The position numbers and the translations under genes are program-made. This document shows, one piece after another, positions 8,403-17,246 of a DNA stretch of 64,000 bases (position 1 is its first letter; every line of letters begins with the position of its first letter). This DNA comes from an uncultured Bacteroidales bacterium (GTDB lineage Bacteria; Bacteroidota; Bacteroidia; Bacteroidales; UBA932): NCBI GenBank assembly GCA_944323245.1, contig CALURT010000008.1, positions 37,653 to 101,652 of the forward strand, read 5' to 3'. The notes beneath the pieces were generated by a model, which saw nothing but the letters and a program-made list of their open reading frames with translations, was not told where the DNA came from and made no database searches.

Positions 8403-10751
8403 TTATTCAAAATAATAATTTTCGGAATTGTCGGATGCCGAAGTGTCAGCGTCGCTTCCGTCACAGTCGAGATTGAGTTTCATACCTGTCGGAGCCACGA
8501 ATATGTCATCTTCGGAAATTCCGAGAGTCCCGTCTTCCAATACCTTTGTCATGAAAATACCCCAAATCGGAAGCGCCATGTTCGAACCTCCGCCCAATGC
8601 AAGCGATTCGAAATGCACCTGCCTGTCCTCTGCACCGACCCATACGCCTGCCGTGATTTTCGGAGTATATCCGATAAACCATCCGTCCGACTGGTCGTTG
8701 GTGGTCCCGGTCTTTCCTGCAATCTCGCCTTTGAGCCGGTATTTGAAGCGCAGCCTCCTTGCCGTACCGTTGTTGACCACGCCCTGCATCAGATTGGCCA
8801 TCAGATAAGCCGTCTCCTCGCTTATGGCTTCCCGTTTGGTATTCGTAAATTCCGACAGGAGATTGCCGGTATTGTCCTCTATCCTTGTCACGAGCAGCGG
8901 CTCGACGTAAACTCCCCCGGACGGGAAGGTATTGTATGCCGATACCATTTCATACAAGGTCAGATCGGCAGGTCCGACGCACAGGGACGGGACTTCATCG
9001 ATATGGCTCGTAATCCCCATTTTGCGCATCATCTCGGCCATGGCATGAGGGCCGTACTGCTTCATCAGGTAGGCTGAAATATTGTTGCTGCTCTTGGTCA
9101 GACCCCATTTCAACGTTACGGTCTTCCCTATCCATTCGTCGCTGTCGGTACTTTTCGGGGTCCACGTATCTTCTCCCACCAAAAATGTCTGAGGTACATT
9201 CACTACCTTGTCACAAGGAGTCATGCCCTCCTGCATGGCCAAGGTATAAAGGAAAGGCTTGATGGTGGAGCCGACCTGACGCTTGCCCTGACGGACGTTG
9301 TCGTACTTGAAGTACCTGTAATCAGGGCCGCCAACGTATGCCTTCACATGTCCGGACGACGGTTCGATGGCCATGAATGCAGCCCTGAGATGGGCCTTGT
9401 AGTATTTTATGGAGTCGTTCGGAGTCATGACCGTATCCACGTAGCCCTTTTCATTCCATGAAAATACGCGCATTTTGGTCTTCACGTCGAAGCTTTTCAT
9501 TATTTCAGACTCGGACGCACCGCGGGCACGCATTACCCTGTATCTCTCGCTCCACCTGCGGGCCTGACTCATCAGCCTGTCCCGGGTGGCCTTGTCTATG
9601 TCGTTGGAAAACGGCTGGTTGTGTTTCCTGCCCAAATCCCTCCAGAAACTTTTCTGCAGGTCCTTTCCGAGGTGTTCCGCTACGGCCTCCTCGGCATACT
9701 GCTGCATCTTGTAATTGATGGTCGTATATATCCTGAGTCCGTCCTTGTCCAAACTGTAGGACGAGCCGTCGGCCTTTTTGTTCTTGTTCAGCCATCCGTA
9801 CAGGTCATCGTTTTCCCAAAGCAGCGAATCCGCCCTGTAATCTTCATACATACTGTAAGAAGAGCGTTTCGGCTCCTTGGCATTCATCGTCCTGCGAAGC
9901 ATGTCCCTGAAATACGGAGCAATTCCGGAATTATGGTCCTGAATCTGATACGCCAGCATTATAGGAAGCTGCATTATCGAATCGGCGGAAGCCCTGTCGA
10001 TGTATCCGGCCTTTTCCATCTGTCCTATCACGAAATTCCTGCGGACAAGGGCCTTGTCAGGGTTGAGGACGGGATTGTAACGGGTCGGCTTGTTGACCAT
10101 TCCCACGAGCATGGCGCTTTCCTCCACCGTCAGGTCTGCGGGATTCTTGGCGAAAAACGTCTGCGATGCCGTCTTGATGCCGTATGCGTTGCTTCCGAAG
10201 AATACCGCGTTCATGTACATGGCCATGATTTCGTCCTTCGTGTAGTTCCTCTCTATCTTGACAGCGGTAATCCACTCCTTGAGCTTTATCCAGACCATCT
10301 TCATCTGCCTGCCGCCCGGGACCTTGCTGTCTATATCCTCACGCGGATATAGTGTCTTGGCGAGCTGCTGGGTGATGGTACTGCCGCCTCCCTGGCTTGA
10401 ATCGCTCATAATCAATGTCTTGACGAGCACACGGGCGAGGCTGACGAAATCTATGCCGGAATGGTTGTAGAACCTGACGTCCTCCGTAGCCACTGCCGCA
10501 TGTACGAGATTCGGGGACAATTCGTCATACGAGACATAAGAACGGTTCTCTATATGGAAAGTGGTAAGAATCTCTCCGTCCTCAGCGATTATCTGTGTGG
10601 CAAGTTTGCTTTCAGGGTTTTCCAATTCTTCAAAGGACGGGATATCCGCGAACGCCCATACTGCGAGTATCAGCAGCAGAAATGCCGTAATCGGGGTCAG
10701 GAGCAGTATCCAGAACCATTTCACTATTCTTTTCTGTGTCTTTTCTTTCAT
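8403..10751 (-). CDS. mrcA: Class A penicillin-binding protein (PBP1A type)
   Basis: 782 residues. A single N-terminal membrane anchor (about 10-32) precedes a GT51 glycosyltransferase domain (TEDVRFYNHSGIDF and GGGSTITQQLAK) and a transpeptidase domain with the serine active-site motif GSTIKPF, SSNN as SxN and KTGTTND as KTG. It is therefore a bifunctional peptidoglycan polymerase and crosslinker acting in the periplasm. The tail after the transpeptidase is acidic and Ser/Asp-rich. It heads the run PBP1A-ddl-prmC, with a TAnnTTTG box at 10772-10779. Confidence 0.95.
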   Translation of the reverse strand: MKEKTQKRIVKWFWILLLTPITAFLLLILAVWAFADIPSFEELENPESKLATQIIAEDGEILTTFHIENRSYVSYDELSPNLVHAAVATEDVRFYNHSGIDFVSLARVLVKTLIMSDSSQGGGSTITQQLAKTLYPREDIDSKVPGGRQMKMVWIKLKEWITAVKIERNYTKDEIMAMYMNAVFFGSNAYGIKTASQTFFAKNPADLTVEESAMLVGMVNKPTRYNPVLNPDKALVRRNFVIGQMEKAGYIDRASADSIMQLPIMLAYQIQDHNSGIAPYFRDMLRRTMNAKEPKRSSYSMYEDYRADSLLWENDDLYGWLNKNKKADGSSYSLDKDGLRIYTTINYKMQQYAEEAVAEHLGKDLQKSFWRDLGRKHNQPFSNDIDKATRDRLMSQARRWSERYRVMRARGASESEIMKSFDVKTKMRVFSWNEKGYVDTVMTPNDSIKYYKAHLRAAFMAIEPSSGHVKAYVGGPDYRYFKYDNVRQGKRQVGSTIKPFLYTLAMQEGMTPCDKVVNVPQTFLVGEDTWTPKSTDSDEWIGKTVTLKWGLTKSSNNISAYLMKQYGPHAMAEMMRKMGITSHIDEVPSLCVGPADLTLYEMVSAYNTFPSGGVYVEPLLVTRIEDNTGNLLSEFTNTKREAISEETAYLMANLMQGVVNNGTARRLRFKYRLKGEIAGKTGTTNDQSDGWFIGYTPKITAGVWVGAEDRQVHFESLALGGGSNMALPIWGIFMTKVLEDGTLGISEDDIFVAPTGMKLNLDCDGSDADTSASDNSENYYFE

Positions 10752-10771
10752 CTCTACTCAATTCAAGAGCA

Positions 10772-10779
10772 CAAAAATA
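10772..10779 (-). promoter_or_regulatory. Bacteroidetes -7 promoter box for the PBP1A-ddl-prmC operon
   Basis: The minus strand reads TATTTTTG, a full match to TAnnTTTG, 21 bases before the PBP1A start codon. Confidence 0.6.
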
Positions 10780-10819
10780 GCAACAATTTTCAAGATGCCG
10801 CCCGCATTGTCAAAAATGT

Positions 10820-10827
10820 TACCTTTG
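10820..10827 (+). promoter_or_regulatory. Bacteroidetes -7 promoter box for the acetyltransferase gene
   Basis: TACCTTTG followed by CAG, a full match to TAnnTTTG, 22 bases before the ATG at 10850. It is divergent from the PBP1A promoter 40 bases away. Confidence 0.6.
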
Positions 10828-10849
10828 CAGAAGAAACATTTTTACAGCG

Positions 10850-11404
10850 ATGACGGAAAAGGAGAAATGCCGCAGGGGCGGACTGTACGACGCCAACAAC
10901 GACAAGGAACTGATGGAGGAAAGGCAGGCCTGCAAGGTCCTGTGCCATGAATACAACCATCTGTCTCCTGCAGAGACAGGCCGAAGACAGGAAATCATAA
11001 GAAACCTGTTCGGGAAAACCGGGAATAATTTTCAGATAGAACAGCCGTTTTACTGCGACTACGGCTACAATATAGAAACAGGTGAAAATTTCTTTGCCAA
11101 CGTGAACTGCGTGATTTTAGACGGAGCCAAGGTAAGGTTCGGAGACAATGTCTTCATCGCCCCGAACTGCGGATTCTACACGGCAGGCCACCCGTTCGAC
11201 GTGGCCCAAAGAAACAGCGGACTCGAATATGCCCGCCCGATCACCGTAGGCGACAACGTGTGGATAGGAGCGAACGTCTGCGTCCTTCCGGGCGTCACTA
11301 TCGGCAACAACTGCGTCATCGGCGCAGGAAGCGTGGTGAACAGGGATATTCCGCCTGGAACATTGGCCGTCGGGAATCCCTGCCGCGTCATCCGTAATAT
11401 TTGA
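10850..11404 (+). CDS. Sugar O-acetyltransferase of the maltose/galactoside acetyltransferase family
   Basis: 184 residues, the usual size for the LacA/Maa/NodL group. The N-terminal helical acetyltransferase cap (about 1-60) is followed by a left-handed beta-helix of hexapeptide repeats (from about 85). The segment TAGHPFDVAQR contains the conserved catalytic His, and GDNVWIGANVCVLPGVTIGNNCVIGAGSVV is the classic repeat region. It transfers acetyl from acetyl-CoA to a sugar hydroxyl; the natural sugar cannot be told from sequence. It is monocistronic, between PBP1A (divergent) and topA. Confidence 0.9.
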   Translation: MTEKEKCRRGGLYDANNDKELMEERQACKVLCHEYNHLSPAETGRRQEIIRNLFGKTGNNFQIEQPFYCDYGYNIETGENFFANVNCVILDGAKVRFGDNVFIAPNCGFYTAGHPFDVAQRNSGLEYARPITVGDNVWIGANVCVLPGVTIGNNCVIGAGSVVNRDIPPGTLAVGNPCRVIRNI

Positions 11405-11469
11405 CACCTCATTCGCTACCATTAAAATATTTTTCGCAACAAAATTTTGAAAATTAGTCCGATTGTCCT

Positions 11470-11477
11470 TTACTTTG
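11470..11477 (+). promoter_or_regulatory. Probable -7 promoter box for topA (one mismatch)
   Basis: TTACTTTG followed by CA matches TAnnTTTG in 7 of 8 informative and spacer positions, with T in place of the first A. It lies 26 bases before the GTG start of topA. The same variant occurs upstream of acpP. Confidence 0.4.
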
Positions 11478-11502
11478 CAGTTTCATTTCAAAAATTGATG
11501 TT

Positions 11503-13800
11503 GTGGGAAATCTTGTTATCGTCGAATCCCCGGCCAAAGCCGGCACAATCCAGAAATTCCTCGGGAAAGACTATGTCGTGAAATCGAGTTACGGACACAT
11601 CCGCGATCTGAGCGACAACAACCTGAGCATAGATATAGAAAACGGGTTCAAACCGGAATACGTCATCCCGTCCGACAAGAAAAAAGTCGTGGAAGACTTG
11701 AAAAAAGCCGCCGGCAAGGCATCCGTAGTCTGGTTGGCATCCGATGAAGACCGTGAAGGGGAAGCCATTTCCTGGCATCTTTACGAAACGCTCGGACTGC
11801 AGAAGGGGAATACACGCCGCATCGTTTTCCATGAAATCACGAAAAACGCGATACTGAACGCCATAGAAAACCCGAGAGACATAAACATGTCGCTTGTGGA
11901 TGCCCAGCAGGCCCGCAGGATTCTCGACAGACTCGTCGGATTCGAACTGTCTCCCGTACTCTGGAGGAAAGTCCAGCCGAAACTCTCCGCAGGAAGGGTA
12001 CAGTCCGTGGCATTGAGGCTCATAGTGGACAGGGAAAAGGAAATCATCGGCTTCCAAAAGGAAATGTACTATAAAATAGAAGCCCTGTTCCACCCTGGAA
12101 GCACTAAAAAAGGCCTGCTCGTCAAGGCCGTTCTCGACAGGAAATTCCCGAACATCGATGAAGCAAGGAAATTCCTCGAAAATTGTATCGGAGCGGATTT
12201 CAGAATCACGGGCATAGACAGGAAAGAAGGCAGACGTTCACCGGCAGCCCCGTTCACCACATCCACCCTCCAGCAGGAAGCCGCAAGCAAACTGAAATTC
12301 CCGGTAAGCCGGACGATGAACATAGCGCAGAAACTTTATGAAGCCGGCTATATCACCTACATGAGGACGGACTCCACCAACCTGTCTTCCCTCGCCATCA
12401 ACACATCCAAGAAATTCATCCTCGAACACTTCGGCGAAGAATATCTGCAGACCCGGCAGTACAAGACCAAGGCCAAAGGCGCACAGGAAGCCCACGAAGC
12501 CATCCGTCCCACTTATATAGAAAATACGGAAATACCAGGGACAGAACAGGAAAAGAAACTGTACAACCTGATTTGGAAAAGGACCGTGGCATCGCAGATG
12601 GCCGACGCCAAAGTAATGAGGACCGTTATCAAAACGGGATGCGGAAAATTCGCAGACGAATTCACCGCTCAGGCCTCGCAAATCAGCTTCGACGGATTCA
12701 TGAAAGTCTATATGGCCAATGGCGAAGATTCAGAAAACGGCGAGACCATCCTTCCGGAGCTCCCTGTCGGAGAAAAAATGGAGGATGTGGAAATCAACGC
12801 CCTTTGCAAATTCACCGCACCTCCGGCAAGATACTCTGACGGAACCCTCGTAAACAAGCTCGAAGAACTCGGTATCGGAAGACCGGCCACCTACAGCGCC
12901 ACGATAGACACCCTCACCAAAGGAAGGGGCTACGTCATCACCGGCGACAAGGCAGGAGAAAACATACCCGTGACCAACCTGTCCCTCAAAAACGGCAGCA
13001 TTTCCGAAACGAGGAAAACCGAAACGGTAGGAGCGGAAAAAGGCCGTCTTCTGCCTCAGGAAATAGGAATGATAGTTTCAGACTATCTCGTAGCACACTT
13101 CGCCCGAATCCTCGACTACGGATTCACGGCAGACGTGGAAAAGGACTTCGACCAGATAGCCGCAGGCAAAAAGGAATGGAACGAAGTCATCGCCGCATTC
13201 TACGGACCGTTCCATGAAAACGTCGAAAACACATTGAACGCCAAGGACTACGGCAAGGCAAGCAAGGACCTCGGCATCGACCCTTCGGACGGCCAGCCGG
13301 TAATCGCCAAGTTCGGACAATACGGGGCATACGTCCAGAAAGGGGAAGGGGAAAACCGCAAATTCGCAAGCCTCGCTCCGGGACAGCTCATCGAAAGTCT
13401 CACATTGGAAGATGCGCTCAAACTTTTCAGCCTTCCGCGTACCGTAGGTTCATACAACGGCATTGACATCGTTTGTACCAAAGGCAAGTTCGGACCATAC
13501 CTGAAATACGGCGACCGCAACATTTCTCTTCCGAGAGGCACCGACCCAGTCAGCGTAAGCCTCGAAAAATGCATTGAAATCATAGAACAGGCAGCCGTCA
13601 AACCTGAAAAAACCGTTTTGGCGGAATTTCCGGACAGCGACATACAGGTTCTTGCAGGAAGATACGGCCCATATATCAAACACGCCGGGAGCAATTATAA
13701 AATCCCGAAAGGCACTGATCCGTCAACTCTTACGGAAGAACAATGCAAGGATATCGTGGCCGGATCCGAGCCCACGGACAAAAAGAAAAGAAAGAAATAA
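11503..13800 (+). CDS. topA: DNA topoisomerase I (type IA)
   Basis: 765 residues from a GTG start; the nearby ATG at 11498 is out of frame. The Toprim domain starts immediately (LVIVESPAKAGTIQKFLG) and has DEDREGEAISWH. The strand-passing domain contains YMRTDSTN, whose tyrosine (Tyr286) forms the covalent DNA link. The C-terminal part (about 590 onward) has repeated segments of the type KFGPYLKYGD and RYGPYIKHAG in place of the four-cysteine zinc fingers of the E. coli enzyme, a known alternative architecture. It relaxes negative supercoils. The tail is Lys-rich. Confidence 0.96.
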   Translation: MGNLVIVESPAKAGTIQKFLGKDYVVKSSYGHIRDLSDNNLSIDIENGFKPEYVIPSDKKKVVEDLKKAAGKASVVWLASDEDREGEAISWHLYETLGLQKGNTRRIVFHEITKNAILNAIENPRDINMSLVDAQQARRILDRLVGFELSPVLWRKVQPKLSAGRVQSVALRLIVDREKEIIGFQKEMYYKIEALFHPGSTKKGLLVKAVLDRKFPNIDEARKFLENCIGADFRITGIDRKEGRRSPAAPFTTSTLQQEAASKLKFPVSRTMNIAQKLYEAGYITYMRTDSTNLSSLAINTSKKFILEHFGEEYLQTRQYKTKAKGAQEAHEAIRPTYIENTEIPGTEQEKKLYNLIWKRTVASQMADAKVMRTVIKTGCGKFADEFTAQASQISFDGFMKVYMANGEDSENGETILPELPVGEKMEDVEINALCKFTAPPARYSDGTLVNKLEELGIGRPATYSATIDTLTKGRGYVITGDKAGENIPVTNLSLKNGSISETRKTETVGAEKGRLLPQEIGMIVSDYLVAHFARILDYGFTADVEKDFDQIAAGKKEWNEVIAAFYGPFHENVENTLNAKDYGKASKDLGIDPSDGQPVIAKFGQYGAYVQKGEGENRKFASLAPGQLIESLTLEDALKLFSLPRTVGSYNGIDIVCTKGKFGPYLKYGDRNISLPRGTDPVSVSLEKCIEIIEQAAVKPEKTVLAEFPDSDIQVLAGRYGPYIKHAGSNYKIPKGTDPSTLTEEQCKDIVAGSEPTDKKKRKK

Positions 13801-13857
13801 TTTTCGATAAAAACTTTCGCAAAAACAAGGTTTTACTTTATGATTCTTAATATTTTT

Positions 13858-13905
13858 CCGCATATTGTTTGATTTTTTCAAATTAAACAATAACTTCGCA
13901 TGCGG
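13858..13905. promoter_or_regulatory. 48-bp dyad overlapping the Lrp-family gene promoter (candidate autoregulatory operator)
   Basis: Two nested inverted pairs share one centre: CCGCAT at 13858-13863 with ATGCGG at 13900-13905, and ATTGTTT at 13864-13870 with AAACAAT at 13885-13891. A likely -33 TTTG (13868-13871) lies within the left arm and a -7 box with one mismatch, TAACTTCG (13891-13898), lies 19 bases on. AsnC/Lrp proteins usually bind dyads at their own promoter, so this is a candidate operator. Confidence 0.5.
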
Positions 13906-13934
13906 AATAACAAAAACATAAAGTACAATAAACC

Positions 13935-14459
13935 ATGCCTACGTACCACATCGACCAGATCGATCAGAAGATTCTTTCCTTTTTGGTAAAGAATGCAAGA
14001 ATGCCGTTCCTTGAAATCGCCCGCGAATGCGGAGTGTCCGGAGCAGCCATTCACCAGAGAGTCAAAAGATTAGAAGCCAACGGAGTAATTACCGGTTCAA
14101 GGCTTCTTGTCAAACCTCAGGCCTTGGGTCTCAATGTATGCGCCTTCGTGAGCGTTTCCCTTTCCGAGTCCAACAAATATCCTGAAGTCATCGAAGCATT
14201 CAAGATGATTTCGGAAATCGTGGAATGCCATTTCGTAACGGGAAAATACAACCTGCTGCTGAAAATCTACTGTTTCAATCATGACCACCTTATGGAGATC
14301 CTTGTGAACACCATCCAGAAGATTCCGTACGTCCAGTCTACAGAAACGCAGATTTCGCTCGACCAGGCTATCGAAAGACAGGTCTGGGTCAAAGAATACC
14401 AGAGCACGAGTTTCCACGCAAGTGCGAGAAAAAGCCGCGAACCGAAATCTCAGGAATAA
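13935..14459 (+). CDS. Lrp/AsnC family transcriptional regulator
   Basis: 174 residues. The N-terminal winged helix-turn-helix (about 5-60: DQIDQKILSFLVKNARMPF then GVSGAAIHQRVKRLEANGVI) is followed by the RAM ligand-binding/dimer domain (about 70-145; VECHFVTGKYNLLLKIYC). A basic Ser-rich tail of about 20 residues is extra to the family. Such proteins sense amino acids and control transport or metabolism genes; the ligand is not predictable here. The promoter dyad just upstream suggests autoregulation. It ends base to base with the convergent ispD. Confidence 0.92.
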   Translation: MPTYHIDQIDQKILSFLVKNARMPFLEIARECGVSGAAIHQRVKRLEANGVITGSRLLVKPQALGLNVCAFVSVSLSESNKYPEVIEAFKMISEIVECHFVTGKYNLLLKIYCFNHDHLMEILVNTIQKIPYVQSTETQISLDQAIERQVWVKEYQSTSFHASARKSREPKSQE

Positions 14460-15158
14460 TCATTTGCCGAGCAATGCAGCGGCTATGGCCATATCGTCAG
14501 GGGAGGTGAGTTTCAGATTGTATCGTTCACCTTCCATGTACTTTAATTGCATTCCATAATGTTCTGCGACAGAAGCATCGTCCGTATATTCCGGACGGTA
14601 GGCCATGGAATATGCCTCTTTCAGCAGTTCGGAACGGAATATCTGCGGAGTCTGGGCGAAATACAGCCTGTCCCTGTCGGCGGATTCATTCCCGTCAGGG
14701 ACAAGTCCGCTTCCATCAGGACATTTCTTCAATATCTTTACCGTATCGACGCACGGAATCACAGGAATGACTCCGTCGCATGACTCCGTTTCGGCATACA
14801 GATGTCGCACAAGTTCTGCGGAAACGAAAGGGCGGACGCCGTCGTGGACGGCTACGGACACATTGTCAGGAACTTTCTCCAATCCTCTTTTCACCGAATG
14901 GAATCGGGTGATCCCGCCGCTGACGATAGTCTGCGGGTATACGAGGTTGTGCGCAAGGCAATACTCTTTCCAGAAACCGACGCTGTCTTCGGGTAACACC
15001 GTCACTATTTTCAGATCAGACACAGCGACGACGAACCGTTCCATCGTATATTGCAGCACCGCCTTGCCGCAGATTTCGATGAACTGTTTCGGCCTGTCCG
15101 ACTTCATTCTCGTGCCGGACCCTCCGGCCATAAGCAAAAGATATTTTTTTCTTGTCAT
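14460..15158 (-). CDS. ispD: 2-C-methyl-D-erythritol 4-phosphate cytidylyltransferase
   Basis: 232 residues of the GT-A-like nucleotidyltransferase fold. The N-terminus has LLLMAGGSGTRMKSDRPKQF, the CTP-binding glycine-rich loop, and later VHDGVRPF and TDDASVAEHYG. IspD is the third enzyme of the non-mevalonate isoprenoid pathway and makes CDP-methylerythritol from MEP and CTP. Its stop directly abuts the stop of the Lrp-like gene. A TAnnTTTG box lies at 15175-15182. Confidence 0.95.
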   Translation of the reverse strand: MTRKKYLLLMAGGSGTRMKSDRPKQFIEICGKAVLQYTMERFVVAVSDLKIVTVLPEDSVGFWKEYCLAHNLVYPQTIVSGGITRFHSVKRGLEKVPDNVSVAVHDGVRPFVSAELVRHLYAETESCDGVIPVIPCVDTVKILKKCPDGSGLVPDGNESADRDRLYFAQTPQIFRSELLKEAYSMAYRPEYTDDASVAEHYGMQLKYMEGERYNLKLTSPDDMAIAAALLGK

Positions 15159-15174
15159 TGACGTTATTTATACG

Positions 15175-15182
15175 CAAATTTA
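15175..15182 (-). promoter_or_regulatory. Bacteroidetes -7 promoter box for ispD
   Basis: The minus strand reads TAAATTTG, a full match to TAnnTTTG, 17 bases before the ispD ATG. Confidence 0.6.
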
Positions 15183-15193
15183 AGTTTTTCCGT

Positions 15194-15358
15194 GAAACTG
15201 TTCTGAATTTTTCCGACATAAATTTTATGAAGTATTTCCGAGGAGAAAATTACCGGAATTTTGAAAAGGATAGCAAAAGTTATCTGACTGAAAAATTCCG
15301 GCAATTTTATACCGGAAAGACAAATAAAAGAATTTTTGGAAAAATTCAGAACAGTTTC
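15194..15358. repeat. Nested inverted-repeat element (165 bp) between ispD and mreB
   Basis: An outer perfect 21-bp inverted pair (15194-15214 and 15338-15358; arm begins GAAACTGTTCTG) surrounds an inner 17-bp pair with one mismatch (15246-15262, AAAATTACCGGAATTTT, and 15292-15308). The interior is A+T-rich and has no gene. No target-site duplication is evident next to the outer arms. It may be a miniature inverted-repeat element or a very stable leader structure ahead of mreB; the sequence alone does not decide. Confidence 0.75.
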
Positions 15359-15404
15359 TAAATTTACACTCTCATTTTGAAACACGAAAAATTCATTATC
15401 TGAT

Positions 15405-16427
15405 ATGGGATTTTCATTACTGACACAGGAACTTGCGATGGACCTCGGAACGGCAAACACGGTCATTTTCCAGAATGACGAAATCGTTCTTGACGAACCG
15501 AGCATCGTCGCCATAGACAACAATACAGGCAAACCTATAGCATTCGGACAGAAAGCCAAACTGATGCACGAGAAAGTCAATCCGGGCATCAAGACTGTAA
15601 GGCCTTTGCGTGACGGAGTGATAGCGGACTTCAATGCCGCAGAAATGATGATCAGAGGGTTTATCAAACAGGTGAACAGCCGCAGAAGATTTCTTTTCTC
15701 CCCGAATCTGAAAATAGTGGTCGGGATTCCGTCGGGAAGTACGGAAGTGGAGATAAGGGCTGTAAGGGACTCCTCGGAGCACGCAGGCGGCCGTGACGTA
15801 TATCTTATTTTCGAACCTATGGCAGCCGCCCTCGGAATCGGGCTCGACGTGGAGGCACCGAAGGGAAACATGGTAGTGGACATAGGAGGCGGCACTACGG
15901 AAATAGCCGTAATCTCACTCGGAGGCATCGTCCAGCAGAACTCAATCCGGGTGGCCGGAGACGTTTTCACGAGCGATATCCAGTATTATCTGAAGCAGCA
16001 GCACAACATCAAGGTAGGTGAAATCACTGCCGAAAAAATCAAGATAGCCGTCGGAGCCGTCCTTCCGGATCTTGAAGAAGAACCGGAGCCGTTCGTGGTA
16101 AAGGGCCCGAATCTCATGACCGCACACCCGGTAACGGCTACTATCACTTATCAGGAAATAGCACACTGCATAGACAAGTCCGTAGCCAAAATCGAGGCAG
16201 CAATTCTTCATGTATTGGAGCAGACCCCTCCCGAGCTGTATGCGGACATCGTGGAAAGCGGTATTTTCCTTTCCGGCGGCGGCGCCCTGCTGAGAGGTCT
16301 CGACAAAAGGCTTTCGGAAAAGGTCAACATACCGTTCCACGTGACGGAAGACCCGTTGAAAGCAGTCGCAAGAGGTACATGCATTGCGCTCAAGAACACC
16401 GACAGATTTTCATTCCTCATGAGATAG
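15405..16427 (+). CDS. mreB: Rod shape-determining protein MreB (actin homologue)
   Basis: 340 residues, normal length. The actin-fold phosphate loops are clear: MDLGTANTVIF (phosphate 1), VVDIGGGTTEIAVI (phosphate 2) and SGGGALLRGLDKRL (adenosine motif). MreB forms membrane-bound filaments that guide the elongation complex. It is the first gene of mreB-mreC-mreD-PBP2-rodA, with 3 bases between its stop and mreC. The 165-bp inverted-repeat element lies 46 bases upstream of its ATG. Confidence 0.97.
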   Translation: MGFSLLTQELAMDLGTANTVIFQNDEIVLDEPSIVAIDNNTGKPIAFGQKAKLMHEKVNPGIKTVRPLRDGVIADFNAAEMMIRGFIKQVNSRRRFLFSPNLKIVVGIPSGSTEVEIRAVRDSSEHAGGRDVYLIFEPMAAALGIGLDVEAPKGNMVVDIGGGTTEIAVISLGGIVQQNSIRVAGDVFTSDIQYYLKQQHNIKVGEITAEKIKIAVGAVLPDLEEEPEPFVVKGPNLMTAHPVTATITYQEIAHCIDKSVAKIEAAILHVLEQTPPELYADIVESGIFLSGGGALLRGLDKRLSEKVNIPFHVTEDPLKAVARGTCIALKNTDRFSFLMR

Positions 16428-16430
16428 CGG

Positions 16431-17246
16431 ATGTTCCGACGCGGAAACATAATAATCTTCATTGTCAATGCAGCTATCTTCATCGCCCTGGAGATAGCTG
16501 CATTGGCTATGCTCAGGAACAACGGGCAGCTGCAGAACCTGTGGATTTCCAAAGGAGCACACGGCTTCATGGCCGGAGTGTGGGGCTGCACGGAAGACAT
16601 AAGGCATTATTTCTCCCTGAAAAAGGAAAACGAGGCCCTTGCCGGAATGGTTTTCAGACAGGCTCAGGCCTTAAGGCTGTACAGGGAACAGACAGGCAGG
16701 GACATTCCGTCGGATACCACTTTCGACACCGTAGGGAATTTCAGATACATCCCGGCCTCCGTATCCAAGACCACCCGCAATTCCCAGCACAACTATATCA
16801 TCATCGACAAAGGCTCGGATGACGGGGTTTCGCCCGGCTCGGGAATTATCACGAACAAGGGAGTAGTCGGCATAGTGGATGCCGTAAGCAGGAACTATTC
16901 CTACGGCCGGTCCTTCAGAAATTCCGACATGGTGATAAGCGCGAGAATCGGTCTGACCGGAACGGTAGGGGCCCTGTCATGGGACGGAATCCACAGCAAC
17001 GGAGCCGTGCTTCGGGAAATCCCGCTACACATAAGGCTGAATGAAGGCGACACGGTATATACGAGCGGCTTCTCTTCCCTCTTTCCGCCGGACATCCCTC
17101 TCGGGACTACGGGTGAATATGTCGTGGAAAACGGCGCCACCTACGAAGTCAAGATAAGACTTTTTGAAGATTTCTCGTCAGTCAGATACGTGACTGTCGT
17201 CAGCAATACGGACAGGGAAGAAATCACTGAATTGGAAAACAGATGA
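16431..17246 (+). CDS. mreC: Rod shape-determining protein MreC
   Basis: 271 residues: one N-terminal membrane segment (about 6-25), a helical coiled-coil stretch (about 55-90) and the periplasmic beta-rich MreC domain with the typical IIDKGSDDGVSPGSGIITNKGVVG. MreC links MreB filaments to PBP2 and RodA. It overlaps mreD by 4 bases, consistent with translational coupling in the rod operon. Confidence 0.95.
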   Translation: MFRRGNIIIFIVNAAIFIALEIAALAMLRNNGQLQNLWISKGAHGFMAGVWGCTEDIRHYFSLKKENEALAGMVFRQAQALRLYREQTGRDIPSDTTFDTVGNFRYIPASVSKTTRNSQHNYIIIDKGSDDGVSPGSGIITNKGVVGIVDAVSRNYSYGRSFRNSDMVISARIGLTGTVGALSWDGIHSNGAVLREIPLHIRLNEGDTVYTSGFSSLFPPDIPLGTTGEYVVENGATYEVKIRLFEDFSSVRYVTVVSNTDREEITELENR

